In this document: positions 45,372 to 54,246 of the stretch, piece by piece
How positions within the stretch are numbered: the first letter of the stretch is position 1
Layout: each line of letters starts with the position of its first letter
Assembly (NCBI RefSeq): GCF_025264645.1
Contig: NZ_CP073696.1
Span: 4,402,001 to 4,466,000 of the forward strand
Direction: 5' to 3'
DNA length: 64,000 bases
Source: Edaphobacter lichenicola
Lineage (GTDB): Bacteria; Acidobacteriota; Terriglobia; Terriglobales; Acidobacteriaceae
Program-made: the position numbers and the translations under genes
The notes under the pieces: generated by a model
Database searches by the model: none
The model's input: the letters and a program-made list of their open reading frames with translations, nothing else
What the model was told of the DNA's origin: nothing

Positions 45372-46280
45372 TTGAATCAGTCTCGACGCTTATTCCTGCA
45401 ACAGTCCGCTGCGGTTGGCCTGGCCTCCATGCTTCCATTCCAAACAGCGTTAGCTGAGACCAGTCTCCCCATCGGCGTACAGCTCTACACCGTGCAGGAC
45501 GAACTCAAAAAAGACGCGGCCGCCACATTGAAGACCCTTGCGAAGATCGGCTACCGCGAGGTCGAATCCTTCCCCCTCCAGACCGTCCCGCCTGCAGACC
45601 TCCGCAAGATGCTCGACGACGCCGGTCTCAAGTGCCCCAGCGCACATCTCTTCTTCGGCTTGTCCGAGACCGACAAACTTCTCGATCAGGCCAACACGCT
45701 GGGCGCTCACTACGTCGTCAGCTCAATCCTTCTTCCCAATCCAGTTCAGGCCGAGCAACTATCGAAGGTGCTCGACATCATCAAAACCTTCACCCTCGAC
45801 GACTTCAAAAAAATCGCAGCCAAAGCCAACGAGATTGGCGCACAGGCAAAAAAAGCCGGTCTCCAGTACGCCTATCACAACCACAACTTCGAGTTCCGCG
45901 ACTACGACGGCCACACCGGCTACGAGATTCTACTCAGCGAAACCGATCCCAGCCTCGTGAAGTTCGAACTCGACTGCGGCTGGATGACCACGGCAGGCAG
46001 AAACCCAATCGACTACTTCACGAAGTATCCTGGGCGCTATCCCCTCATGCACGCAAAGGACTTTCCCGCCGACACCCCCGTCAACACCGTCATCGGCGTC
46101 GATCCCAAACACGCGCCCACCGAGATCGGCCGCGGCCACATCGACTACAAACCGATCATCGCAGCCGCCGAAAAATCCGGCCTCCAACACATCTTCGTCG
46201 AGCAGGACCCGCCCATCGCCGGAATGACCTCGCTCGAAGCAGTCGCTATCAGCTACAAGACTCTCCGGCCCATCGTCTGA
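45372..46280 (+). CDS. Tat-exported sugar phosphate isomerase/epimerase-like protein
   Basis: A 302-residue TIM-barrel protein of the AP-endonuclease-2/xylose-isomerase-like superfamily. It starts at a TTG with GGGGAG upstream, giving a twin-arginine signal (SRRLFLQQSAAVGLASM). LGAHYVVSS, AYHNHNFEF, VKFELDCGWM and LMHAKDF mark the metal-site strands. It probably isomerises or epimerises sugars in the periplasm, but the substrate is unknown. An upstream ATG would overlap the patatin gene and lack a Tat signal context. Confidence 0.85.
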   Translation: MNQSRRLFLQQSAAVGLASMLPFQTALAETSLPIGVQLYTVQDELKKDAAATLKTLAKIGYREVESFPLQTVPPADLRKMLDDAGLKCPSAHLFFGLSETDKLLDQANTLGAHYVVSSILLPNPVQAEQLSKVLDIIKTFTLDDFKKIAAKANEIGAQAKKAGLQYAYHNHNFEFRDYDGHTGYEILLSETDPSLVKFELDCGWMTTAGRNPIDYFTKYPGRYPLMHAKDFPADTPVNTVIGVDPKHAPTEIGRGHIDYKPIIAAAEKSGLQHIFVEQDPPIAGMTSLEAVAISYKTLRPIV

Positions 46281-46382
46281 GGGAGTAAGTGAGCGCCAGA
46301 AACAAAAAAAGATCGGCGTCACCACTCACGCCGCAGGCAAACCTGCATCCTACTGCATACGAGCGGTTCAAGAGGGGGCATT

Positions 46383-46571
46383 ATGGAAACAGAAGGACAG
46401 CTTGAAACTAGAAGCTCATTCAACAGACTTATCTTGTTCGCGACCGTTGCATCCGGAATTGTCGCCGCCTACCTCATGTACCGTCGCGGCGAATCACTCG
46501 GTTCAATCGCGAAGCAGGCAATCACGAACCCCATCGGCTCTTTGGTCAGCGAAGTAAAAAACACGATCTAA
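46383..46571 (+). CDS. Small membrane protein, hypothetical
   Basis: A 62-residue protein with one helix (LILFATVASGIVAAYLMYR). A GAGGGGG ribosome site lies near the ATG. It may anchor at the inner membrane. Family unknown. Confidence 0.55.
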   Translation: METEGQLETRSSFNRLILFATVASGIVAAYLMYRRGESLGSIAKQAITNPIGSLVSEVKNTI

Positions 46572-46816
46572 TGCGCAGTCGCGTCACAGCGGCCAGACGA
46601 AAGGCCTCTGTGTACACCTTCTACGCGATCCTCTTCGCTGCCGGAATGGTCTCAGGACGAACCATCCGGCATTTGCTCGCAAACTACCACCGAACCCCAG
46701 TCATCTCGGTAGCCATGTCCCATAACCGCCGTGCGTCCTCACTCCGCACCGTCTTCGGCATCGGAATCGCCACCGGATCGCCCGTCAACTCGAACATACC
46801 TGACGGCCCAAAGTAA
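46571..46816 (+). CDS. Doubtful small ORF overlapping the SDR gene
   Basis: An 81-codon frame, MRSRVTAARRKASVYTFYAI onward, starts in the last base of the preceding small gene and contains a possible helix (TFYAILFAAGMVSG). Its second half runs antisense over the 3' end of the SDR gene and is probably not a functional coding stretch. A truncated protein or translationally coupled pair is possible. Confidence 0.25.
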   Translation: MRSRVTAARRKASVYTFYAILFAAGMVSGRTIRHLLANYHRTPVISVAMSHNRRASSLRTVFGIGIATGSPVNSNIPDGPK

Positions 46817-47595
46817 CTCATCTGCGCCAAACCCGTCTCCGTGGCGGCTCGCAATGTAGGGAGCGCTCCATGCGCCGAATCCTGCGAGATCCTGTTCTGA
46901 ACAAAGTTCTCCACTCCGTTCAACGCCCTTCCCGGCCCGCTCGTCTGGAGATTAGTCCTAGCATATCCAGGATGCGCCGCCGTACTCAACACCGGCTTAC
47001 CCGCCTCAACGCTCCTTCGCGCCAACTCAGTCGTCAGCATCAAGTCCGCCAGCTTCGACTGGCAGTATGCATTCCACGGCATATACCCGTTCACCCACTG
47101 CATGTCCTCGAACCGTATCCGCTTCAGCCCCAACTTCGCGGCACCGCTCGACACCGTCGTCACGCGCGGCGCGGCCGACTTCAACAGCGCAGGCATCAGC
47201 AATAGCGTCAGCGCAAACGGCCCAATGAAGTTCGTTCCGAACTGCGTCTCAAACCCATCCTCTGTCGTCTGTCGAACCGGAATCCGCATCACCCCGGCGT
47301 TGTTCACCAGCAGATCCAACTTTCCTGCGCTCGAAATCCTCGTGGCAAACTCCCGCACCGAGCGCAAACTCGCAAGGTCCAAAATCTCAAACCGCACCTT
47401 CGCCGCCGGCAACTCTTTCCGAATGCGTGCCACTGCATCTTGTCCCTTCGCCTCAGTACGAGCGGTCATAACGACTTCGCCCCCAGCACGCGCCAACTCC
47501 AGCGCCGTGTTCCAACCAATCCCGCTGTTGGCCCCGGTCACCAACGCGATCCGACCACTCTGCGAGGGAATATCCGCCACCGTCCACTTAGCCAT
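46684..47595 (-). CDS. SDR-family oxidoreductase (WW-domain/retinol dehydrogenase-like)
   Basis: A 303-residue short-chain dehydrogenase. IALVTGANSGIGWNTALELA at about 15-34 is the cofactor loop, LLVNNAGVMRIP the NNAG strand, TNFIGPFALTLLL holds the catalytic Asn, VSSGAAKLG the Ser, and YCQSKLADL the YxxxK. The length and order match the larger SDRs that act on lipids or retinoid-like substrates. The ATG at 47595 has AGGA upstream. A palindromic operator-like sequence lies about 45 bases upstream, which hints at TetR-type control. Confidence 0.88.
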   Translation of the reverse strand: MAKWTVADIPSQSGRIALVTGANSGIGWNTALELARAGGEVVMTARTEAKGQDAVARIRKELPAAKVRFEILDLASLRSVREFATRISSAGKLDLLVNNAGVMRIPVRQTTEDGFETQFGTNFIGPFALTLLLMPALLKSAAPRVTTVSSGAAKLGLKRIRFEDMQWVNGYMPWNAYCQSKLADLMLTTELARRSVEAGKPVLSTAAHPGYARTNLQTSGPGRALNGVENFVQNRISQDSAHGALPTLRAATETGLAQMSYFGPSGMFELTGDPVAIPMPKTVRSEDARRLWDMATEMTGVRW

Positions 47596-47637
47596 TCGCA
47601 ACCATCCTCTCCACCAGCAAACTTACTCTACCGTTCC

Positions 47638-47663
47638 TATATGAGTAAGTACTCACTCATATA
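47638..47663. promoter_or_regulatory. Operator-like palindrome upstream of the SDR gene
   Basis: TATATGAGT and ACTCATATA form perfect 9-bp arms around eight bases, with an inner palindrome TGAGTAAGTACTCA. TetR-family operators often look like this. No regulator gene is adjacent; the TetR gene at 62662 is 15 kb away. Confidence 0.5.
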
Positions 47664-47708
47664 GTTTCAGAAGAAATACTCTTATTGCTGGCCATCATCT
47701 TTCAAGCC

Positions 47709-47734
47709 GTCATCCTGAGCGCAGCGAAGGATCC
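47709..47734 (+). repeat. GTCATCCTGAGCG extragenic repeat, second copy
   Basis: GTCATCCTGAGCGCAGCGAA, then GGATCCC. It matches 41715-41740 almost base for base and is followed, as there, by a T-rich run. It lies in the 200-base gap between the SDR gene and the DUF2461 gene. Confidence 0.6.
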
Positions 47735-47798
47735 CTGTCTTTGTTTTTGTCCTTTAGTCTTCGCCGCGAACCCAACCACCGAAGGTTTCCGTCCAGCC

Positions 47799-48491
47799 CT
47801 AGAACAAAGGCCGTTTGGGCTTTCCCAGCAAAGGAGTATTCAACAAAGCAATCATCGGCGCCGCAGCCTTAAACCGCTCCACCACATCCTTCAATAACCC
47901 AGGCGAAGTAGCCCGCTCCACTGGCAAAGTGGCCGACACACCCCACTGTCGACACATCAACAGATCAATCGCCGGATGATTCGGATCAAATCCCTTCGGA
48001 GGCCGCGTCAGCGACATTGTCTCGGTCTCCTGCATCAACGACCGCAGCTTCTTCGCCGCCATAATCTTCCGAAACTCCTCATGATGATCCGCCAGATAGC
48101 GCCGTATTGCGAGCAGCTGCTCCCGCTCCGGCATATAAACCCCAGCGGCGACCAACACATCGGTCGAACTCACCTGAAGGTAGAACCCTCCACCAGAAGT
48201 CTTCTGCAAGCCATCCCGCACCCACCACGCCGAAACGTGATTTTTATAGGGTCGCTTGTCCTTGCTGAAACGAATATCGCGATAGATCCGCATCATGATC
48301 TTGTGCGGCGGCCGCACATGCTCGGGAGCGAACTCCAGCATCGCGTGATTTACCTCATCGATCAGCGCAAGCATCGGAGTCTTCAACTGCTTCTCGTAAA
48401 CATCTTTCCGCGCCCCAAACCACTCGCGGTCGTTGTTCTTCTTCAACCCCCGCAAAAACTTCAAAGCCTCATTCGAAAACTGTGTCGCCAT
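47799..48491 (-). CDS. DUF2461 family protein
   Basis: A 230-residue protein of the DUF2461 (TIGR02453) family. FLRGLKKNNDREWFGARKDVY at the N-terminus, MRIYRDIRFSKDKRPYKNH and GGFYLQVSSTDVLVAAGVYMP are its hallmark stretches. The function is unknown, although the family is widespread. The ATG at 48491 is chosen because homology begins at MATQFSNEALKFLRGLKKN; the upstream in-frame codons look like a leader. Confidence 0.85.
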   Translation of the reverse strand: MATQFSNEALKFLRGLKKNNDREWFGARKDVYEKQLKTPMLALIDEVNHAMLEFAPEHVRPPHKIMMRIYRDIRFSKDKRPYKNHVSAWWVRDGLQKTSGGGFYLQVSSTDVLVAAGVYMPEREQLLAIRRYLADHHEEFRKIMAAKKLRSLMQETETMSLTRPPKGFDPNHPAIDLLMCRQWGVSATLPVERATSPGLLKDVVERFKAAAPMIALLNTPLLGKPKRPLF

Positions 48492-48578
48492 ATCTTTAAT
48501 CTTATGCTCCGCCTGCGGATTGTGGGTCTCCACCCAACCCAACGATCCGCAGACGGAGTCAGCGAAGGCAAGCCCGAA

Positions 48579-49799
48579 TCAATCAACCTTTATGCGCGTA
48601 TACCGGTTGATCCAATTCACCTCCCAGGTCTTTCCGCCGTCATCGGAGAACGCCTGTTCCGACTGCGCCGTATCATCGGTAATCCTCCAGATAGAAAACC
48701 TCACCAAGACAGACTTGCCGTTGACGAGCTCGTAGTCATAAAAGTCGGCGCGTCCATTCTTGAACTCCCCAACCCCGGGAGTACCCAGCGTCCCAACGTT
48801 CGGCGTCGCAAAGTCGATATTCCACTCATGTGTCGTCGGGTTGAACCAGCGCAGCCCCGCCAGCTCCACATGCCCTGCTGGACCATCCGCCTTATACTCC
48901 GCCAGATTCGCTCTCCCGTCCCAAACCTTTTTGACGACCGAAACACCATCCATATCCGTCCACTCTTTCGATCCCGTCAGCGGATGCAAAAGCCGCGAAG
49001 AGTGCGTCTTCCACGTCCCGATATCGAAATCAAAATCATGCTGCCCATCAACAGCCGCCGCATCTGCATTCATCGGCGCAGAGGTTCTCGCCAACTTCGC
49101 GCCCGCAACGTCTTTCTCCCGTGTCAAGTCCGCAATAAAAGTTGGCGCCCACGTCTTGCCGCCATCGTTCGAGTAGTCCTCCTGGAAGTGATGTGAGTCC
49201 GGCGCGATCTGCGACCACACACCACGAACCAGCACCGTCTTGTCGTGGTCGGTATCCAGCGCGAACAGCTCACCGCGCCCATCTTTGAACGAGCCGATCA
49301 GCGGTGCCTCCAGCGTCGCCACCTTGCTGCTGATGAAAGACTGGCTCCATTGATGCGACGCGGGGTTGTAGAGAAACATCGTAAGTCCCTCCCAGTGCCC
49401 GTTCGGGCCATCGGCCTCAATCTCCTCCAACTGCGCACGGCCATCCCAAACCTTCCTCACCGTCACCGTCCCATTCAACTCCATCGTGTGGGTCGCACCC
49501 GACAGCGGATCGAGCACGCGCCGTATATGCGTATGCCATACCCCTATATTGAAGTCGAAGTCATGCTGCCCATCTCGCACCGCAGCGCCCTGCGATCCTG
49601 CCTCGGACGCCGCCTGCGGCGCCTGCGCAAAGGCCCAATCCACCCGCGCACCAAACACACACACCAACCCACAAAATACAGCGAGCCGAAGCAAGGTGAT
49701 GCTGGCAAGCCTGTCGATGAACCCGTTGACGAGCCGTCTGCGTCCCCTCACTTCGTTGGCCCCGTCTTCCCCTATGCCCGCGCGAAAAAAATCGATCAT
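48579..49799 (-). CDS. Secreted protein with two copies of a DUF1579-like domain
   Basis: A 406-residue exported protein. A hydrophobic segment lies at about 34-59 (LASITLLRLAVFCGLVCVFG). Two homologous halves follow: DGQHDFDFNIGVWHTHIRRV at about 76-95 and DGQHDFDFDIGTWKTHSSRL at about 250-269, with matching ends (NDGGKTWAP and DDGGKTWEVNW). The fold looks like a lipocalin-type DUF1579 barrel. The duplication is seen directly; the role is unknown. GGAGGAG lies before the ATG. It diverges from the regulator at 49862, so that gene may control it. Confidence 0.72.
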   Translation of the reverse strand: MIDFFRAGIGEDGANEVRGRRRLVNGFIDRLASITLLRLAVFCGLVCVFGARVDWAFAQAPQAASEAGSQGAAVRDGQHDFDFNIGVWHTHIRRVLDPLSGATHTMELNGTVTVRKVWDGRAQLEEIEADGPNGHWEGLTMFLYNPASHQWSQSFISSKVATLEAPLIGSFKDGRGELFALDTDHDKTVLVRGVWSQIAPDSHHFQEDYSNDGGKTWAPTFIADLTREKDVAGAKLARTSAPMNADAAAVDGQHDFDFDIGTWKTHSSRLLHPLTGSKEWTDMDGVSVVKKVWDGRANLAEYKADGPAGHVELAGLRWFNPTTHEWNIDFATPNVGTLGTPGVGEFKNGRADFYDYELVNGKSVLVRFSIWRITDDTAQSEQAFSDDGGKTWEVNWINRYTRIKVD

Positions 49800-49861
49800 T
49801 GCTCATCTCCTCCACATCATGCGAGCAGTGTAGGCTTGTTTCCAGGCACAGCACTCCACTT

Positions 49862-51181
49862 ATGGCGCACGGATTTTCAAAGAAAAATCAAAGTTCAGTC
49901 GAGACTGCCTACCGGTTCGCCGACTTCGAGCTTCACCCCGGCGATCGTCTCCTCAAGAGGGCAGGCAATCCAGTCCCGCTCCAACCCAAAGCCTTCGACG
50001 CCCTCCTCTGTCTGGTCAGCCGCGCGAAACATCTCGTCAGCAAGCAGGAGCTGACCCACACCCTCTGGCCGTCCGTTCACGTCACCGAAGCAAACCTGAC
50101 GAACACGATCGTCGGCCTCAGAAAGATCGTAGGCCGCGACACCATCTCCACTGTCTCCAAGCACGGCTATCGATTCGAAACACCCGTCACGGGCGAACCC
50201 GGAGTAGCGCGAGCGACGTACGAAAGATTCGCCCGCGCAAAAGAATTAACCGCGCAGCGTTCGTTAGAGTCCATGCTCCTCGCGCGCGATCTCTACTGGA
50301 CGTGCCTCGCCGAAGACCCTAGCTTCGCCGCAGCCTGGGCATGGCTTGGCAGATGCTGTTGGTTCCTCGACAAGTTCAGCGGCAACACAACAGCAAACCT
50401 CGAGCTGGCACAAGCTGCATTTGAGCGAGCATTTGCGCTCGATCCAGATCTCACAAGCGCTCACCAGTTCTACACCTTCATGCAGGTAGATACCGGCCGC
50501 GCCGATGAGGCAATGTCGCGAATACTCGACCGCCTCAAACGTCATCCCGAAGAGCCGGAGTCGTTCACCAGTCTCGTGCAGATCTTCCGCTTCCGCGGCC
50601 TGCTTGACGAATCCATCGAAGCGCACAAACACGCCGCGCAGCTTGATCCGGCGATCATCACCAGCGTCGCTCACACTTTATTCCTCGCCGGCGAGTACGC
50701 ATCCGCGATCGAGATCTACAGCGGCCGCGCCGCCTACTATCTCGACGCAGCGGCCTGGGCTGCGTTGGGAAATAAAAAACGCGCCATCGCACTTCTGCGC
50801 GAACGCCTCGACAGAATGTCTCTCTCCAATTTAATGATCGCCCTCATGAGCTCGCTGTTGGCCCTCCTCGAAGGCCGCAGCGATGAAGCAATCCATCTCA
50901 TGAACGGTGCAGACACAACACGCGAACCCGAGATCCTCGTCTACTTCGCGCGGCACTACGCTCGGCTCAAACAGACAGATTCGGCGATAGCAGCACTTAA
51001 GCAGGCAGCACAGTCAGGCTTCGTCTGCGCTCCACAAACATTAACCTCCGACGCGTGGCTCAGCACTCTGCGCAAGCACCCGGCGTTCGACCCTCTGTTG
51101 ATCACCGCAGAAGATCTGGTCACACAAGCACGATCAAGCCTCGGCGCATACCCGCCACCATCAAACGGCAAACGCCTCTAG
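49862..51181 (+). CDS. Winged-helix transcription regulator with C-terminal TPR-like repeats
   Basis: A 439-residue protein. A DNA-binding domain of the OmpR/CadC type sits at about 15-110 (FADFELHPGDRLLKRAGNPV, QPKAFDALLCLVSRA, VTEANLTNTIVGLRK, TVSKHGYRF). The rest is helical TPR-like repeats from about 120 to 410 with no membrane helix. Such proteins are common acidobacterial regulators of unknown signal. The ATG at 49862 is set by the start of a sensible N-terminus; the open frame extends upstream to 49799 over the divergent gene's start. Only 62 bases separate the two starts. Confidence 0.8.
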   Translation: MAHGFSKKNQSSVETAYRFADFELHPGDRLLKRAGNPVPLQPKAFDALLCLVSRAKHLVSKQELTHTLWPSVHVTEANLTNTIVGLRKIVGRDTISTVSKHGYRFETPVTGEPGVARATYERFARAKELTAQRSLESMLLARDLYWTCLAEDPSFAAAWAWLGRCCWFLDKFSGNTTANLELAQAAFERAFALDPDLTSAHQFYTFMQVDTGRADEAMSRILDRLKRHPEEPESFTSLVQIFRFRGLLDESIEAHKHAAQLDPAIITSVAHTLFLAGEYASAIEIYSGRAAYYLDAAAWAALGNKKRAIALLRERLDRMSLSNLMIALMSSLLALLEGRSDEAIHLMNGADTTREPEILVYFARHYARLKQTDSAIAALKQAAQSGFVCAPQTLTSDAWLSTLRKHPAFDPLLITAEDLVTQARSSLGAYPPPSNGKRL

Positions 51182-51195
51182 CTGTCGAATCGATA

Positions 51196-51267
51196 CAAAA
51201 CTCAAAGTTCACAAACTCATCTCATGTAGTCTCACGCGCGTCGCTTAGACATCTGGAACCGCTGAAC
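51196..51267 (+). repeat. Degenerate duplicate of the SPFH gene leader, copy A
   Basis: About 72 bases align with 52146-52219, with shared blocks CTCATGTA, CTCAC and TGGAACCGCTGAAC. In copy B the last block is the start of the SPFH gene (ATGGAACCGCTGAAC); here the start codon reads CTG. The PEP-CTERM gene lies between the two copies. Identity is visual, roughly 70%. Confidence 0.55.
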
Positions 51268-51394
51268 TGTCCGCACTTATACCAGACGGCGACTGCCGCC
51301 GAAGCGAAACGGCAACGAAGGAATCACAACATATTAATTTTACTTGGCGGTCCGGGCAGCCTATACTCTGCAGCCACGGGGGATCCCTGCTTCT

Positions 51395-52060
51395 ATGAAA
51401 AAACTACAGCAGCTTAGGTCGATGTTCCTGCTTCTATCTGTTGTGATCCTTGCCGGTACCTGGGGAGCCCGGCGTGCGCATGCCGACACCGTAAGCGAGT
51501 TTACGGGAACCTGGGACACGCTAGAAGTTCCTCCGTCTGCTTACGATGAGAGTTATAACGAGTCCATAGGCCCCGTTATTTTTGATCAATTCGGCAATGG
51601 CTTAGAACCGTTCTTTTTCACCGACCCCGTGACGTCTGGCACGCTGAGAACCTGCACCTCTGACTCTTGCAGCGAGACGTATTCTGGGACGTTCGTTGGT
51701 GGCACTATATCGATGTATCTTGATGATCCCGCGCCCCCGGCCCTCGTCGCCACGATCACCGGTGGTTCCTATTCCGGATATAACCAGATCCCCTGCTTCT
51801 ACCCCGATTGCTACGCTTACGACGCACAAACCATTAACTTTACGGGCGTCTGGGCAAACGGCTGGACATCCGTGGGCACTCTCTCCGCCGGCTTCGACGA
51901 CTCGTTGGCAGGGAATCCAGCCTTTGGAACTCTAACCATGACAACGACTGCTCCGAGCGCAGTTCCCGAACCCGGCAGCATGACACTGCTGGGCACAGGA
52001 ATGGCCCTGCTAGTGGCCTCCCTGCGGCGCAGATGGGGAAACAGCTCTCCCATCTCATAA
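51395..52060 (+). CDS. PEP-CTERM sorting-signal surface protein
   Basis: A 221-residue exported protein. The signal peptide ends near GARRAHA. The body is rich in Gly, Ser, Tyr and Asp with two Cys pairs (TSDSCSETY, IPCFYPDC). The C-terminus has PEPGS, a hydrophobic helix (MTLLGTGMALLVASL) and RRRW, the PEP-CTERM signal. It has the same length as the protein at 15703 but little similarity outside the signal. It is flanked by two copies of the SPFH gene leader, so it may have been inserted. No exosortase is in the window. Confidence 0.85.
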   Translation: MKKLQQLRSMFLLLSVVILAGTWGARRAHADTVSEFTGTWDTLEVPPSAYDESYNESIGPVIFDQFGNGLEPFFFTDPVTSGTLRTCTSDSCSETYSGTFVGGTISMYLDDPAPPALVATITGGSYSGYNQIPCFYPDCYAYDAQTINFTGVWANGWTSVGTLSAGFDDSLAGNPAFGTLTMTTTAPSAVPEPGSMTLLGTGMALLVASLRRRWGNSSPIS

Positions 52061-52145
52061 GCGAAGTTCGCCCCCCCCGATCTTTGCCGTCAGGCGTGCG
52101 ATGGATTTGCATCCAGAGTGCGACTGCGCCGTTGATCGCAGCAGC

Positions 52146-52219
52146 CAAAAACTCAAGTCCATCAAACCGGTCTCATGTATCCTCACTGCGAGGCCGCGCA
52201 CATTATGGAACCGCTGAAC
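52146..52219 (+). repeat. SPFH gene leader, copy B
   Basis: The leader of the SPFH gene, including its first codons, matched by the degenerate copy at 51196-51267. No palindrome or promoter hexamer stands out. Confidence 0.5.
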
Positions 52220-53143
52220 GTCTTTTTGACTGGCATCTTGGTAATCTTCGCCATCGTTCTTCTCGTCACCATTCTCAAAACCCTCTTCACCGTCCGCACC
52301 TACACCGCTGGTGTCGTCGAGCGCTTCGGCAAATTCAATCGCATCGTCCGCCCCGGCCTCCACGTCCTCATCCCTTACGCCGAGCGCGTCTACTTCGTCG
52401 ACCTCCAGGTCAAGCAGGCCCAATTCTCCGTCGAAACCAAGACCCACGACAACGTCTTCGTGCAGATTCCCGTCTCCGTCCAGTACCAGATCCTCGACGA
52501 CAAGATCTACGACGCCTTCTACAAACTCAGCTCACCACAAAAGCAGATCGAAAGCTTCGTCTTCAACAGCATCCTCGGCCACGTCCCCAAGCTCTCCCTC
52601 GACGAGACCTTCGAGCAGCAATCCGGCATCTCCATCGCCGTCAAAACCGAACTCGACACCACCATGTCCAGCTTCGGCTACAACATCCTCAACGCGCTCG
52701 TCACCGACATCATCCCCGACGTCAAAGTTAAAACCGCGATGAACGATATCAACGCCGCCCAGCGCGCTCAGGTCGCCGCGCAGGCCCGAGGCGAAGCCGA
52801 CAAGATCCTCAAAGTCAAGCAAGCCGAGGCCGAAGCCCAGTCCAAAGCCCTTCAGGGACAGGGCATCGCCGCCGAGCGTCAAGCCATCATCGACGGCCTC
52901 CGCTCCTCCATCGAGCACTTCCGCGAATCCGTTCCTGGGGCCACTGCCGAAGACGTCATGGCGCTCGTCCTCCTCACCCAATACTTCGACACCCTCAAAG
53001 ACATCGGCACCAAAGCTGGAACCAGCACGCTCTTCCTGCCCAACAACCCCGGAGCCGCGAACGAATTCCTTACTCAAATCCTCGCTGGCCTCCGCGGCAG
53101 CCTGGGCAGCAACACCCGCCCCATCGCGCCGCCAACGTCATAG
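52205..53143 (+). CDS. SPFH/band-7 membrane protein (stomatin/HIR-like)
   Basis: A 312-residue SPFH protein. One N-terminal membrane helix (FLTGILVIFAIVLLVTILK) is followed by the band-7 domain (TYTAGVVERFGKFNRIVRPG, then LQVKQAQFSVETKTHDNVFV) and a coiled-coil helix rich in Ala, Gln, Glu (QRAQVAAQARGEADKILKVK). Such proteins form membrane-bound cages that organise proteases or microdomains. No NfeD partner is visible. The gene converges with a coiled-coil membrane protein at 53230. The start is the ATG at 52205, since the protein begins MEPLNVF there. Confidence 0.9.
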   Translation: MEPLNVFLTGILVIFAIVLLVTILKTLFTVRTYTAGVVERFGKFNRIVRPGLHVLIPYAERVYFVDLQVKQAQFSVETKTHDNVFVQIPVSVQYQILDDKIYDAFYKLSSPQKQIESFVFNSILGHVPKLSLDETFEQQSGISIAVKTELDTTMSSFGYNILNALVTDIIPDVKVKTAMNDINAAQRAQVAAQARGEADKILKVKQAEAEAQSKALQGQGIAAERQAIIDGLRSSIEHFRESVPGATAEDVMALVLLTQYFDTLKDIGTKAGTSTLFLPNNPGAANEFLTQILAGLRGSLGSNTRPIAPPTS

Positions 53144-53229
53144 CCGGGCGGGTTCTAATATTGGTCGCGCTGTGAATCCAAACGAAAAAATCGCTGGTAA
53201 CTCACACGCGACATCGCACTCAAACAGGC

Positions 53230-54183
53230 TCACCAAATTGAGCCGAGTGGAGCCACGAAAGCGAGCAATCCAAGCCCCGAAGGAAATATAACTTCAAGCC
53301 AATACCAGAGCCTCCTCCATAGCCGAACATCATCCCCGATATCGGTCAAAAGAACCCCGCGTTCAGAACTCATCTTCCAGTCACTTGGGGAATCAACAAT
53401 AATCGCGTCCATCTTCAAATCCAGCTTCCGTATCTCAGGATCCTCCATCAGCGCGTCAAATCGATCCTGAAGTAGCTTTAGATCCTCGTCCTGTTTCTCC
53501 GAAAGATGCTCAATCTGCGCGCCAAGTCCCGACATCCTCTCCGCCAGCTTCGGATCTCTCGCAGCGTCCTCCCGTCTCAACCTCTCGAACTCCGCAAACG
53601 CCTTGGCATGCTCCTCTCGAATCGGTCCGCAAATTTTTCTGAACTCCTCGCCAATCTTTTCGATCTCTTGTTGAATCTTCGCGGACTCTTCACGCCGTTT
53701 CGCCGTGAGTTCCTGGAACCGTTCGATGTTGGCCAGTTGTCTCTTCCGCCGTCTCTCAGAGATCGCGTAATCCCGATCAGCGGCTTCTTTAATCTTGAAC
53801 TGCGCCAGACCTCTTAAATAGTCCTGAGCCTTCCGATCCCGATAAAGGCTCAGCCAGAAGGAAAGCAGGCAGTAGAGCAACACCGGCGATAGCACCCTGT
53901 TGAAGCGCAAAGCCGTATGAGCAACGCTCGCGGCTGTCGTCGAAGGCACACCGGCCGGGGTCAACGGAGTGGCAATATTTATATAAACGCCAAAGAACGA
54001 CACCTTATCCGGCGTCGCAACCCCAAAAAAAACCGCCAGCGAAAGAACAGACAGAAGCAGCAGCAGGTTCTGTCGTCTGCGCGTCGAATCGGTAATGGGA
54101 TCAGTCAGTAACTGCACCGCACGCGTGTACAACGTCTCTTCGAACGCAGCTTCTTGAGGTGGTCCGCTGTTTGCCTCACTCAT
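53230..54183 (-). CDS. Coiled-coil membrane protein of unknown function
   Basis: A 317-residue protein. Two hydrophobic helices lie in the first 120 residues (LLLLLSVLSLAVFFGVA, then VLSPVLLYCLLSFWLSLY), a long charged coiled coil runs from about 130 to 250 (ERRRKRQLANIERFQELTAK onward), and a last helix at the C-terminus (LWYWLEVIFPSGLGLLAFVA). AGGAG lies before the ATG. It could be a structural or signalling membrane protein; no family is recognised. Confidence 0.7.
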   Translation of the reverse strand: MSEANSGPPQEAAFEETLYTRAVQLLTDPITDSTRRRQNLLLLLSVLSLAVFFGVATPDKVSFFGVYINIATPLTPAGVPSTTAASVAHTALRFNRVLSPVLLYCLLSFWLSLYRDRKAQDYLRGLAQFKIKEAADRDYAISERRRKRQLANIERFQELTAKRREESAKIQQEIEKIGEEFRKICGPIREEHAKAFAEFERLRREDAARDPKLAERMSGLGAQIEHLSEKQDEDLKLLQDRFDALMEDPEIRKLDLKMDAIIVDSPSDWKMSSERGVLLTDIGDDVRLWRRLWYWLEVIFPSGLGLLAFVAPLGSIW

Positions 54184-54246
54184 CTTGAACTCCTAAGAGA
54201 ATCAGACGGCGATCAAGTTCTCAACATTCTCTTCCTAAGCTTCAAA

